In this document: piece after piece, positions 1 to 8,789 of the stretch
How the letters are laid out: each line of letters opens with the position of its first letter
Position numbering within the stretch: position 1 is the first letter of the stretch
Source of the DNA: DATIJJ01 sp035478255
GTDB taxonomy: Bacteria; Pseudomonadota; Gammaproteobacteria; DSM-16500
Direction: 5' to 3'
DNA: 55,815 bases
NCBI GenBank assembly: GCA_035478255.1
Contig: DATIJV010000007.1
Span: 1-55,815, forward strand
Notes under the pieces: generated by a model
The model's input: only the letters and a program-made list of their open reading frames with translations
The model's database searches: none
What the model was told of the DNA's origin: nothing
Translations under genes and position numbers: made by a program

Positions 1-42
1 GAAAAGCACGGCTCGCAATGACGCATTAGATTTTAAGTTGAC

Positions 43-61
43 GCCATTGACCGAATACTTA
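43..61. repeat. Terminal remnant of the TAAGTATTCGGTG repeat family
   Basis: CCGAATACTTA at 51-61 matches the right terminal inverted repeat of the foldback family whose best full copy lies at 8790-9010. The rest of the element is either upstream of the window or lost. It ends about 20 bp before hslO, so it forms part of that gene's leader. Confidence 0.45.
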
Positions 62-81
62 CTTAAAGACAGATTAACCCT

Positions 82-963
82 ATGAATGATAAAGACATAT
101 TACAACATTTTATTTTTGAACATGCCCCTGTTCGCGGAGAAATCATCCGCCTTGAAAAAAGTTTCAGGACTGTGATGCAGCAGCATCAGTATCCGCCTGT
201 GATCCAAACCATATTGGGCGAGATGTTAATTGCGGCAAGTCTCCTAAGCGGCAGCATTAAATTTAAAGGCCGTATCACTGTACAGTTTCAGGGAAAAGGC
301 AAATTACGGCTTTTGCTTGCTCAATCAAATGATGAGCTGCAGTTGAGAGGTTTTGCAGAATGGCAAGGTGAATTGACACAAGAAGAATTAATCACGCATT
401 TAAAAGAAGGCGTGCTTGTCATTACGATCAATCCTGAAGTCGATGGCGGTCAGCAATATCAAGGTATTGTAGCCTGGCAAGGGAATTCTCTCGCGCATTC
501 TATTGAAGGCTACTTTAATACCTCAGAGCAGCTTCCAACAAGGGTATGGTTTGCTGTCAATGACCGGCGCGCGGCAGGTTTTTTGATTCAGATGATGCCG
601 GAGGAGTCAGCGCATTCGTCTCAACTTGATCATTGGGAACATATCACTCATTTGACGTCCACTCTCACTTCAAATGAATTGCTTAATCTGGATAATGAAA
701 AAATTTTGCATCGTTTATATGTTGAAGAAGACATCAGAATATTTTCTCCGAAGCCTGTTATTTTTCGTTGTACGTGTTCACAGACACGCAGTGAAAATGC
801 TTTACGTTTGTTAGGTGAAATGGAAGTAGAGCAGGAATTAACAGAAAAACAGATTATTATTGTGACCTGTGAATTTTGTAATAAAGAATTTAAATTTGAT
901 CGGATTGATGTCGCAAGAATTTTTAAGCGCGGAAATCCTGGTTCGTCTACGCAGGTCCATTAA
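82..963 (+). CDS. hslO: Redox-regulated holdase chaperone Hsp33
   Basis: This is a cytoplasmic ATP-independent chaperone that is switched on by oxidation and binds unfolding proteins during oxidative stress. At 293 aa it has the usual family length. The C-terminal redox switch is intact: C230-T-C232 followed about 30 residues later by C263-E-F-C266, the CxC...CxxC zinc ligand set that forms disulfides on activation. The N-terminal half carries the typical HSP33 fold sequence (around GEMLIAASLLSGSIKFKGR). The stop codon lies one base before the next ATG, so it may be co-transcribed with the RND efflux genes, an unusual neighbour for hslO. Identification is firm. Confidence 0.96.
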   Translation: MNDKDILQHFIFEHAPVRGEIIRLEKSFRTVMQQHQYPPVIQTILGEMLIAASLLSGSIKFKGRITVQFQGKGKLRLLLAQSNDELQLRGFAEWQGELTQEELITHLKEGVLVITINPEVDGGQQYQGIVAWQGNSLAHSIEGYFNTSEQLPTRVWFAVNDRRAAGFLIQMMPEESAHSSQLDHWEHITHLTSTLTSNELLNLDNEKILHRLYVEEDIRIFSPKPVIFRCTCSQTRSENALRLLGEMEVEQELTEKQIIIVTCEFCNKEFKFDRIDVARIFKRGNPGSSTQVH

Positions 964-964
964 T

Positions 965-2020
965 ATGATTCAATTTATCCGAGCTCGAAAAAAAACAATC
1001 AGCCTGGTTCTCCTGGTGGTGATGATTTGCTTTTTTGTGGTCCATCATCGGCGTTCTCATCAAGCGATGCCAGAAGACAGAGTTCCGGTTGAAATGAAAC
1101 AAGCATCGCTCGGTAATATTCCTATCGAGGCGCATGTCATTGGAACACTGGTTGCTGCAAAACACGTGCAAATTACGCCTGAAACGGCAGGCCATGTCGC
1201 AAAAATGTATTTTCAGGATGGGGGTATACTCGTTAAACAGGGCACGCCGCTGGTGCAGTTAGACGATACAACGTATCGAGCCAAACTGGAATCCGATAAA
1301 GCGAATTTGACTTATAGTGAAGTGGATTACAATCGTAAAGTATTGCTGGGAAAACAGGGTGCGATTTCGCAGCAAGCGATTGATCAGGCTCTTGCTGATT
1401 TAAAAACCAAAAAAGCTCTGGTGCAGCAAAGTGAAGTAGATGTCAGTAAAATGCTTTTGGTCGCTCCGTTCGATGGTGTCTTAGGAAAATTTAATGTGAG
1501 TCCCGGTGATTATGTTACGGTCGGGCAGCAAATTGTTTCTCTGACAGATATTATTCATTTGCGCGTGGAATATTCTGTTTCAGAAAAATATTTATCGCAG
1601 TTAAAACTGGGACAAAAAGTCAATGTAACGACGAGCGCTTATCCGCAAAATGTATTTGTTGGAACGGTTGTATTTATTTCGCCGACTATTAATAACGAAG
1701 ATCACACGATATCGTTATATGCCGATGTTCTGAATGATCAGCGATTGTTGACTTCTGGTTTATTTGTGAATGTGACGCAAGAACTTGGCATGGAAAATAA
1801 TGCTTTAATTATACCGGCAGATAGTCTGGTTTCCACTATTGATGGACAACAGGTTTTCAAAATTATTAATGATAAAGTCGAGGCTGTTCCTGTCACAATT
1901 GGCCAGCGAATTCAAAATGCTGTGCAAGTGACATCGGGTTTATCAGCAGGCGACAAAATCGTTGTTGCAGGCCAGCAAAAATTAAAAGATGGTTCATTAA
2001 TTCAAGTGAATAAAGGGTGA
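965..2020 (+). CDS. RND efflux periplasmic adaptor (membrane fusion protein)
   Basis: This is the periplasmic adaptor linking an inner-membrane RND pump to an outer-membrane channel. The ATG at 965 gives 351 aa with a membrane anchor at residues about 8-26 (SLVLLVVMICFFVV). An upstream in-frame start at 869 would lie inside hslO and would displace this anchor, so 965 is preferred. After the anchor come the MP domain, a lipoyl/barrel-sandwich half (GHVAKMYFQDGGILVKQGTPL), a short helical hairpin, the second lipoyl half (MLLVAPFDGVLG) and a beta-barrel, as in the AcrA/MexA family. It ends one base before the pump gene. Substrate cannot be inferred. Confidence 0.92.
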   Translation: MIQFIRARKKTISLVLLVVMICFFVVHHRRSHQAMPEDRVPVEMKQASLGNIPIEAHVIGTLVAAKHVQITPETAGHVAKMYFQDGGILVKQGTPLVQLDDTTYRAKLESDKANLTYSEVDYNRKVLLGKQGAISQQAIDQALADLKTKKALVQQSEVDVSKMLLVAPFDGVLGKFNVSPGDYVTVGQQIVSLTDIIHLRVEYSVSEKYLSQLKLGQKVNVTTSAYPQNVFVGTVVFISPTINNEDHTISLYADVLNDQRLLTSGLFVNVTQELGMENNALIIPADSLVSTIDGQQVFKIINDKVEAVPVTIGQRIQNAVQVTSGLSAGDKIVVAGQQKLKDGSLIQVNKG

Positions 2021-2021
2021 T

Positions 2022-5000
2022 ATGACAGAATTTTTTATTCGCCGTCCTGCATTCACGATTGTGATCAGTCTGCTTCTCGCCATTGTTGGTATCATTGGAT
2101 ATTCTCATCTGCCCGTCAGATGGGTCCCAAACATCAATCCTCCGTATATTTCGATTTATACCGATTATCCTGGAGCGAGCGCAAGTTTAATTGAGACGCA
2201 AATCACAACTCCGATTGAAGCAGCATTGGCAGGTGTGAATGGAATTGAAGCCTTATCTTCCAGCAGCAGGCAGGATGCGAGTTTTATTAATATCGAATTC
2301 AAATTGGGCAGGAATATTAATTCATCTGTAGAAGATGTGCGAAGTGCCTTACAGCGTGTTTCGGGCACATTGCCTAAAGATGCGAAAAATCCTGTGATTG
2401 AAAAAGCTGACCCTAATTCCAATCCCATTATGTTTATTGCGTTTCTGGATTTGCATCGTTCCGCCGAAGAAGTCAGTAATTATGTGAAGCAATTTGTGCT
2501 TCCGCGTTTTCAAACGATTGATGGTGTTGCGACTGTTTCAACCTATGGTGAACGGGCATCCGCTATGCATATTTGGCTTGATCCTATGAAAATGGCCGCG
2601 ATGAATGTGACAGTGGATGATGTTGAATCGGCATTAACACAGCAAAATGTCCAGGTTCCCAGTGGTAAAATTCGGGGTGCAACACGTTTTTATAGTATTG
2701 TAACCAATGAGACATTGAAATCGGCTAATGAATTCAATGACTTGATTATTCGCGATAATCAAAGCCAGATTGTGCGTTTAAAAGATATCGGGCAGGCGGT
2801 CGTAGATGCTCTCAGTACGGATACGATTTTTCGAGTGAATGGAAAGCCTGCTGTTGCTCTCGCAATCATTCCTCAATCTACGGCTAATCCTTTGGATGTT
2901 GCAAACAGTCTCACGACAGAATTAAAACAAATTATTAAAACGCTTCCCGAGGGGATGCAAGCTAATATTGCATTTAATCCGACAACTTACATCAAGTCTT
3001 CGATTCATCATGTTTATCAGTCATTGATTGAATCAATCATTTTAGTATTGCTTGTGATCTTTTTATTTTTAGCGAGTTGGCGCGCCGCTATTATTCCAAT
3101 CGTGACAATTCCCATTTGTTTGATTGCGACTTTTGCTGTGATGTATTATTTACAAATCAGTATTAATACGATTACGTTAATGGCATTTGTGTTGGCGATT
3201 GGTCTGGTTGTGGATGATGCGATTGTGATGCTTGAAAATATTACGCGGCATATTGAATCGGGAATGCGGCCCTTTGCAGCCGCGATAAAAGGGAGTCGTG
3301 AAATTGTTTTTCCGGTTATTGCCATGACGATCACGCTGGTGGCAGTTTATGCACCGATTGCATTTACCTCGGGTATGCTGGGCGCGGTATTTTGGGAATT
3401 TGCTATTACACTGGCTGCTGCTGTTTTACTCTCAGGAATTGTTGCATTGACTTTATCGCCCATGATGTCGGCGAGATTTTTAAAAAAATCCGATTTAAGT
3501 CATTATGGTGAATGGCTGCATGCAAATTTTCATATCTTACAAAATAAATATCAAGCATTTTTAAGTCAAACATTGATCCACAAAAAACGCATTTTGAGTC
3601 TGCTAGGCGGGATGATCTTGCTTGGATTTTTCACTTATCATTTGCTGCCGTCTGAATTGTCGCCGATGGAAGACATGAATGAAATAGATGCTTATATCAA
3701 AGCGCCGCGTGATTCCAGTTTTCAATATACTGATTCTTATATTCATCAGCTGGAAGATATTTATAAAAAAATTCCAGAAATTCAGTCGTATGTTTCACAA
3801 GGAGGATTTTGGGCACCTTCGAGCGGTATGCAGTTTATTAATCTTGTGCCGCGAGAAAAACGTTCCCGAAATGAAATGAATATCATGCAGGAAATTGAAG
3901 CCAAGACCAATCAAATTGCGGGAGTACAAGTCAATATGGCGCCGGCGACGTCTCCTTTGATGTGGTTTTCAGACTCGGATGGAACGAATGTTTCCATGCG
4001 AATTCTGTCAGCCATGGATTATAAAAATCTACATGATGTGATGCAAAGATTTATTCAAAAAGCGAGGACCTATCCTGGTTTTTCGCATGTTGACAGCAGT
4101 TTAAAATGGGATGGTTCGCAATTTGAAGTGAGTATTAATCGTGATAAAGCAGCTGATGCACAAGTTTCAATGCAAGATATCACGAATACAATTTCTACAT
4201 TTTTAGCAGGACGAAATACGGGACACTTTGAATATGATGGGAATTTGTATGACATTATTATGCAAATGAATATGTCGGCTTTGTCGAATCCCAATATTAT
4301 TTCAGAATTGTACGTTCGCAATGCAAACAGCAAGATGGTTCCGTTATCAGATCTGGTTTCTATTCAAGAAAAAACAAGTCCAGAAAGTTTGCCTCATTAT
4401 GACAGATTGCGGGCGGATACTTTGCACGCGAGTCTTTTGCCAGGTTATACCATTGCAGATGCGGTAGATACTCTGCAAAAAATGGCTAAAGAAGTTTTAC
4501 CAGATAATGCAAAATATGAATTTGAAGGAGAAGCGAAAAGTTACCTGGACTCAAGCAGCAAAATGAATATGACTTTTTTACTGGCGATGATATTTATTTA
4601 TCTGGTTTTGGTTGCGCAATTTGAGAGTTTTATCGATCCATTGATTATATTACTGACGGTTCCATTTGCCATGATTGGTGCTCTGCTAACATTGAAAATT
4701 GCAGGCGGCAGTTTAAATATTTATAGTAATATTGCATTGGTCACTTTAATTGGATTAATCGCGAAGCATGGCATATTGATTACTGAATTTGCCAATCAAC
4801 AATTGTTGATGGGAAAATCCGTTGAAGAAGCAGCGATTGAAGCGGCGAAATTACGCTTGCGTCCGATTTTAATGACTACTGCGGCCATGGTTTTAGGTGC
4901 TTTACCTTTAGCGTTTGCAACAGGGCCTGGGGCGGAAACAAGGCACCAGATTGGTTGGGTCATCACGGGTGGTTTATTGTTTGGAACATTGTTTTCTTTG

Positions 5001-5066
5001 ATTGTGATACCACTCACGTATACCCTATTCAAGAAGAAACAAATTATTCTTAAGGCTGAAATATGA
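2022..5066 (+). CDS. RND multidrug efflux pump, inner-membrane subunit (HAE-1 type)
   Basis: This 1014-aa proton-driven exporter has the usual AcrB/MexB length and layout: TM1 at residues about 10-30, a large periplasmic loop, TM2-6, a second loop, and TM8-12. The TM4 proton-relay signature is present (AIGLVVDDAIVMLENI, with the adjacent Asp pair). The N-terminus FFIRRPAFTIVIS is typical of the family. The start is one base after the adaptor stop and the end overlaps yciB (ATGA), so adaptor, pump and yciB are probably translated from one message. No outer-membrane TolC-like gene is in the window. Substrates are unknown. Confidence 0.95.
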   Translation: MTEFFIRRPAFTIVISLLLAIVGIIGYSHLPVRWVPNINPPYISIYTDYPGASASLIETQITTPIEAALAGVNGIEALSSSSRQDASFINIEFKLGRNINSSVEDVRSALQRVSGTLPKDAKNPVIEKADPNSNPIMFIAFLDLHRSAEEVSNYVKQFVLPRFQTIDGVATVSTYGERASAMHIWLDPMKMAAMNVTVDDVESALTQQNVQVPSGKIRGATRFYSIVTNETLKSANEFNDLIIRDNQSQIVRLKDIGQAVVDALSTDTIFRVNGKPAVALAIIPQSTANPLDVANSLTTELKQIIKTLPEGMQANIAFNPTTYIKSSIHHVYQSLIESIILVLLVIFLFLASWRAAIIPIVTIPICLIATFAVMYYLQISINTITLMAFVLAIGLVVDDAIVMLENITRHIESGMRPFAAAIKGSREIVFPVIAMTITLVAVYAPIAFTSGMLGAVFWEFAITLAAAVLLSGIVALTLSPMMSARFLKKSDLSHYGEWLHANFHILQNKYQAFLSQTLIHKKRILSLLGGMILLGFFTYHLLPSELSPMEDMNEIDAYIKAPRDSSFQYTDSYIHQLEDIYKKIPEIQSYVSQGGFWAPSSGMQFINLVPREKRSRNEMNIMQEIEAKTNQIAGVQVNMAPATSPLMWFSDSDGTNVSMRILSAMDYKNLHDVMQRFIQKARTYPGFSHVDSSLKWDGSQFEVSINRDKAADAQVSMQDITNTISTFLAGRNTGHFEYDGNLYDIIMQMNMSALSNPNIISELYVRNANSKMVPLSDLVSIQEKTSPESLPHYDRLRADTLHASLLPGYTIADAVDTLQKMAKEVLPDNAKYEFEGEAKSYLDSSSKMNMTFLLAMIFIYLVLVAQFESFIDPLIILLTVPFAMIGALLTLKIAGGSLNIYSNIALVTLIGLIAKHGILITEFANQQLLMGKSVEEAAIEAAKLRLRPILMTTAAMVLGALPLAFATGPGAETRHQIGWVITGGLLFGTLFSLIVIPLTYTLFKKKQIILKAEI

Positions 5067-5599
5067 TGAATGTGTTTTATGACTTTATACCTGTATTATT
5101 ATTTTTTATCGCATTCAAATTATATGGAATTTATGTTGCAACTGTCGTTGGAATTGTGACTACCGCATTGCAAGTGATTATTACGACTATCTGGAAAAGA
5201 AAGTTAAACAGGCAGCAATTCTTTACCCTGATTGTTTTTATCGTATTTGGCGGGATGACGCTGTATTTTCATAATCCGATTTTTGTCAAATGGAAACCGA
5301 GCATTATATTTTGGATATTTGGAATGATTTTTTTACTCAGTCATTTTGTCGGAAAAAAAGTTGTTTTGCAGCGTTTAATGGAAAATATGCTGGAAGGCAA
5401 GCAGCTTCCGGCAAGTGTCTGGAAGCGGATGAATTTGTCGTGGGCTTTCTTTTTTCTGCTGCTCGGAACAATTAATATCTGGATAGCTTATTATTTTAGT
5501 ACGGATACCTGGGTTAATTTTAAATTTTATGGGATACTAGGATTGTTGATTGTATTTAGTGTGTTGCAAGCTATTTGTTTAACGCGCTATTTGGTGTAA
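5063..5599 (+). CDS. yciB: Septation protein A family (YciB/IspZ) inner-membrane protein
   Basis: This small polytopic inner-membrane protein of 178 aa is close to the usual length of about 180. It begins MNVFYDFIPVLLFFIAFKLYGIYVATVV, the classic YciB N-terminus, and has about five hydrophobic segments. The family is linked to cell-envelope and septum synthesis, although its exact biochemical role is unsettled. The start codon overlaps the pump stop by 4 nt (ATGA), implying translational coupling. The family assignment is secure. Confidence 0.92.
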   Translation: MMNVFYDFIPVLLFFIAFKLYGIYVATVVGIVTTALQVIITTIWKRKLNRQQFFTLIVFIVFGGMTLYFHNPIFVKWKPSIIFWIFGMIFLLSHFVGKKVVLQRLMENMLEGKQLPASVWKRMNLSWAFFFLLLGTINIWIAYYFSTDTWVNFKFYGILGLLIVFSVLQAICLTRYLV

Positions 5600-5629
5600 T
5601 ATGACTTCACCATCAAGGAGGATGTTGAT

Positions 5630-6397
5630 ATGTCGTTTATGCGATTTATTATTTGTTTTTTACTTTTTATAGTCTGTTTAAATCCTTTATTCGCCGACAA
5701 TAAAGCTAATATTCCTATCCTTTGTTATCATAACTTAAATCCTACTGTTCCAGGCAGTATGAGCATGACGCCTGCCAAATTTGAAAGTCAGATAAAATGG
5801 ATAAAAGATAATGGCTTTACGATTGTTCCCTTGAAAGAAGTGGTGGAATACTTAAAAAACGAACGCGGATCTTTGCCTGAAAAAGCCGTGGCGATTACTG
5901 TCGATGATGGTTGGGAATCAGTTTATCGTTATATGGCGCCGATCATCAAAAAATATAATATCCCTGTAACCTTATTTATTTATCCCGAAACTATTTCAAA
6001 TGGCGTGCATGCAATGACATGGGTACAGTTAAAGGAATTACAAAAAAATCCGCTGTTTGATATTCAAAGCCATACCTATTCGCATCCTAATTTTAAGCAG
6101 GAAAAAAGGCATCTTTCTCTTGCCTCGTATGAAAAATTTGTAGAAAAAGAACTCGTCAACTCGAAAAAAATTCTGGAACAAGAGCTCGGTACAAAAATGA
6201 CGTTGCTTGCATGGCCATTTGGGATTTATGACAAGTATTTGGAGAAGAAAGCGGCAGAAGCAGGATATGTTATGGCGTTTAGTATTGATGCGCGTGATGC
6301 AAACGACAATTATCCTCCGATGTCTGAGCCGCGTTTTATGATCGTTGATGGTTTGTCTGCAAAATCGTTTCAAGCGATAGTGAAAAGTGCACGGTAG
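5630..6397 (+). CDS. Secreted polysaccharide deacetylase (NodB domain, CE4)
   Basis: The protein is 255 aa with a cleavable signal peptide (residues 1-22, ending LNPLFAD). A NodB-type domain follows: the metal-binding and catalytic motif TVDDGW at about 104-109, and the HTYSHPNF motif at about 145-152, giving the Asp-His-His metal set of carbohydrate esterase family 4. It probably removes N-acetyl groups from periplasmic or extracellular glycans, either peptidoglycan or a PgaB-like polymer substrate. A strong Shine-Dalgarno (AAGGAGG) precedes the ATG. It is 30 bp after yciB in the same direction. The substrate is inferred from the family only. Confidence 0.9.
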   Translation: MSFMRFIICFLLFIVCLNPLFADNKANIPILCYHNLNPTVPGSMSMTPAKFESQIKWIKDNGFTIVPLKEVVEYLKNERGSLPEKAVAITVDDGWESVYRYMAPIIKKYNIPVTLFIYPETISNGVHAMTWVQLKELQKNPLFDIQSHTYSHPNFKQEKRHLSLASYEKFVEKELVNSKKILEQELGTKMTLLAWPFGIYDKYLEKKAAEAGYVMAFSIDARDANDNYPPMSEPRFMIVDGLSAKSFQAIVKSAR

Positions 6398-6459
6398 ACT
6401 AAGTAGAAACCCTAGTATTAATTGATGATCATATGAAATGAATTTGTAAATAAAAAAGT

Positions 6460-6477
6460 TATAATAGGATTTATAAT
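6460..6477 (+). promoter_or_regulatory. Candidate -10 elements for the histone-like gene
   Basis: Two perfect TATAAT hexamers lie at 6460-6465 and 6472-6477, about 50-65 bp before the chosen start at 6527. No good -35 is visible at the right distance, so the assignment is tentative. Confidence 0.35.
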
Positions 6478-6526
6478 GATAAAAAGTGTATTGACCCGTT
6501 TTGTAAACTTAATAGGAGAGGCATAT

Positions 6527-6724
6527 ATGCCAGTTAAAAAAGCAGTAAAGAGCAAGAAACCTGCGGCTACCAAAAAGCGTAGGAAAGTTAAAAAAGTAGC
6601 TTCGGCTAAAAAGCCAGTTAAAAGAAAAGCTGCGAAAAAAACAACTCGTAAAAAAGCTACGAAAAAAACTGGTGTTAAAAAGCCAGCTAAAAGAAGAGTT
6701 AAAAGAAAAACTAAAAAAGCTTAA
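6527..6724 (+). CDS. Lysine-rich histone H1-like DNA-binding protein
   Basis: The ATG at 6527 gives a 65-aa protein composed almost entirely of Lys, Arg, Ala, Val and Thr in KKA/KKP-type repeats, with no acidic residues. It resembles the C-terminal tail of eukaryotic histone H1 and bacterial homologues such as chlamydial Hc1/Hc2 and Coxiella Hq1. A likely role is nucleoid condensation or growth-phase control. An in-frame ATG at 6476 would add 17 unrelated residues. The Shine-Dalgarno (TAGGAGAGG) sits just before 6527, so that start is preferred. Low-complexity basic composition could also suit an RNA-binding protein. Confidence 0.8.
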   Translation: MPVKKAVKSKKPAATKKRRKVKKVASAKKPVKRKAAKKTTRKKATKKTGVKKPAKRRVKRKTKKA

Positions 6725-6729
6725 GTCTG

Positions 6730-6797
6730 CGTATTCGGTGGAAGTCCTTCGCTGTCATGCCAGCGTGTTTTTAGCTGGCATGATATCACCGAATATA
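6730..6797. repeat. Mini element bounded by the TATTCGGTG / CACCGAATA ends
   Basis: GTATTCGGTG (6731-6740) and CACCGAATAT (6787-6796) are inverted and match the termini of the main foldback family. The interior is different: a perfect hairpin with arms 6755-6764 (TCATGCCAGC) and 6774-6783. It sits directly after the histone-like gene, where the hairpin could act in mRNA 3' end formation, although no T-run follows. Confidence 0.55.
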
Positions 6798-6875
6798 TCT
6801 TGACTTTGCTGTGGTTTTGGTTGTATCACTATATAGTGTTATCGGATTCAACCCAGATTTCAGTGAGGTCGTGCT

Positions 6876-8777
6876 ATGCTCTATTCCGAATATTTCACAT
6901 CTCAAGAATTTCAATTACTTCATACACAACTGACAAATTATATTGATACACTTCAGTCTTTTTATCCTTTTGAAAATCGAAATCAATCAGAAGAAGAAAA
7001 AGAACTGGATGGTTGTGATAACCAGGTTAGAATCGAAAAGCTTCCCGTCATCATGGAAACTTACGATCCCGAGGAAAATTTTGACGCTCCTCCCTTGCTG
7101 CTAGAAAATACAATTTCTGTCGTACTATTAATACCAAAATGGGAAATAAAACATTTATTTCTCCAGGGAATCGAAATTGCTTTCGCGCATTTGCGCGAAC
7201 GTTTGGAAGAAAAAAATTTTAAACAGACAACACAAGGTGAGAATGAAAATGCCGGTTATCATTCTGTACCCAAAAAATTCCCTCCTTTTCTAGCAAATTT
7301 TTTATATTTTGGTAATCATGGTAAGGTTTCAATCCGATCTAACGGCGGTAATTTTTTAAACTGGATCAACGAAAACCTTGAAAAACTTACGCCACTACAA
7401 ATAAAACATGCTTTGACCGGGCTTTTAATAGTAGTAAATGATTTTCATTCAAGACAGCTTGTTCACAGAGATATAAAACTTGAAAATATTTTGATTAATG
7501 ATTGGGGTAATAGTATTTGTCCAGAACTCGCAGATCCTGATTTAATTCATCACGAAAATAACTCACGCTCGACAGCAGGCACTCTTGGATATATAGCTTT
7601 AGAATGCAGATCTCTGGAAAACAGATGGCTGCCTGATACGGAAGGAGCCATAGATGATAGCTGCTACCAGTCTGCAGAAAAAAAAGCAGTAGATTGTTAT
7701 GCTGTGGGGCATTCAATAGAGCAAATATATCACTGCCTTAAAAATAAAATGGAAGAAGCAGATCGAAAAAATCTGAAAAAACTTTATCAGGGATTAAAAA
7801 ATCCGCATCCTTATCGGCGCCTTACTATCAAAAAAGCCATGAAAAGTCCTTATTTTGGAAAAACAAAAGAAGAGCGTAATGATTGGTTTGAAGGCATTCA
7901 GAATAAATACGCCAGAAATGTAGATATTTATTTTGATTCATGGCTTTACAGAGAATCAGATTACTATCCTAAATTTGACAACGCATTTTTTTTATCTCCT
8001 TGCAAAAATCTTTTAATGGAATTGCTTTCATTAAAAAATCAATTGAAATTTATTCTCAAGGCCGCTGTAACGCATTTGTTAAATGAAGATGATGTAAAAG
8101 TGATTATAAAAAAAATAGAAGCCATAAAATTATTACTGGCAGATGAACTTAAAAAAAGATCGCAGCTATATAATCTTTTTCATAACATTGAATTGAATGT
8201 CACACAAATTTTTCATGGTTTGCATACAGTTGAATTTAAAAAAACATCTTTAATTTCCTTGCTTCAAAATGGCGATATTTCATTTAAAAAATTTCAGCAG
8301 TATTTTTTAGAGGAAACACCGGAAACCAGTCATGACCTATTGCGAATTTTACGAGGATCCAGGGATAAAGCACAAGACTTGAAGTGTGCATTGACGTGTC
8401 TTAATCATTTCCTCAAGACTTCGGCCAAGCCTGAAGAAACACCTCTTCGACAACTGCTTGAAAGTTTTAAAACTGCTATAGAAAATACCTCGTATTTTAG
8501 TTCGGAAACACAAAAATCACTTGTGACTGAGCTGGTTTGGCGCATCTTGTTTTTCGTGCAAGTCCCTTCGCACATCAATAATAGACCAGATGGAGTCAAT
8601 GTCTGTCAGGCTTTGACGATAGCAAATATCAAACAGGGTGGATTTATCAGGGCTTCGCAAGTGGGTGATAGGGTCTCGAAAGCAGCTGTTACGCTTCTGA
8701 CACAACAGCCTGTGCCAACACTCGTGGGAGAAAGAGGCTATCTTACAAACAGCCTGGCCAATCGAAGATACGCATAA
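6876..8777 (+). CDS. Protein-kinase-like protein, probable secreted effector
   Basis: This 633-aa protein has a clear eukaryotic-type kinase C-lobe. The catalytic loop is HRDIKLENIL (H197-R198-D199). The metal-site segment is ELADPD, a variant of DFG. GTLGYIALE matches the GTxxYxAPE activation segment, DCYAVG matches DxWSxG, and RLTIKKAMKSPYF matches the closing RPT..HPF motif. The glycine-rich loop and VAIK lysine of the N-lobe are not obvious, so the N-lobe is divergent or activity is reduced. The remaining C-terminal portion of nearly 300 residues is helical with no recognised domain. No signal peptide is seen. In Legionella and Coxiella such kinases are Dot/Icm substrates, hence the effector suggestion. 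Confidence 0.75.
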   Translation: MLYSEYFTSQEFQLLHTQLTNYIDTLQSFYPFENRNQSEEEKELDGCDNQVRIEKLPVIMETYDPEENFDAPPLLLENTISVVLLIPKWEIKHLFLQGIEIAFAHLRERLEEKNFKQTTQGENENAGYHSVPKKFPPFLANFLYFGNHGKVSIRSNGGNFLNWINENLEKLTPLQIKHALTGLLIVVNDFHSRQLVHRDIKLENILINDWGNSICPELADPDLIHHENNSRSTAGTLGYIALECRSLENRWLPDTEGAIDDSCYQSAEKKAVDCYAVGHSIEQIYHCLKNKMEEADRKNLKKLYQGLKNPHPYRRLTIKKAMKSPYFGKTKEERNDWFEGIQNKYARNVDIYFDSWLYRESDYYPKFDNAFFLSPCKNLLMELLSLKNQLKFILKAAVTHLLNEDDVKVIIKKIEAIKLLLADELKKRSQLYNLFHNIELNVTQIFHGLHTVEFKKTSLISLLQNGDISFKKFQQYFLEETPETSHDLLRILRGSRDKAQDLKCALTCLNHFLKTSAKPEETPLRQLLESFKTAIENTSYFSSETQKSLVTELVWRILFFVQVPSHINNRPDGVNVCQALTIANIKQGGFIRASQVGDRVSKAAVTLLTQQPVPTLVGERGYLTNSLANRRYA

Positions 8778-8789
8778 CCCGGATATCCG

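Noticed and set aside
965..5066. Complete tripartite efflux operon
   Set aside because: Only the adaptor and pump are present; no TolC-like outer-membrane gene is found beside them, so a complete operon cannot be claimed.
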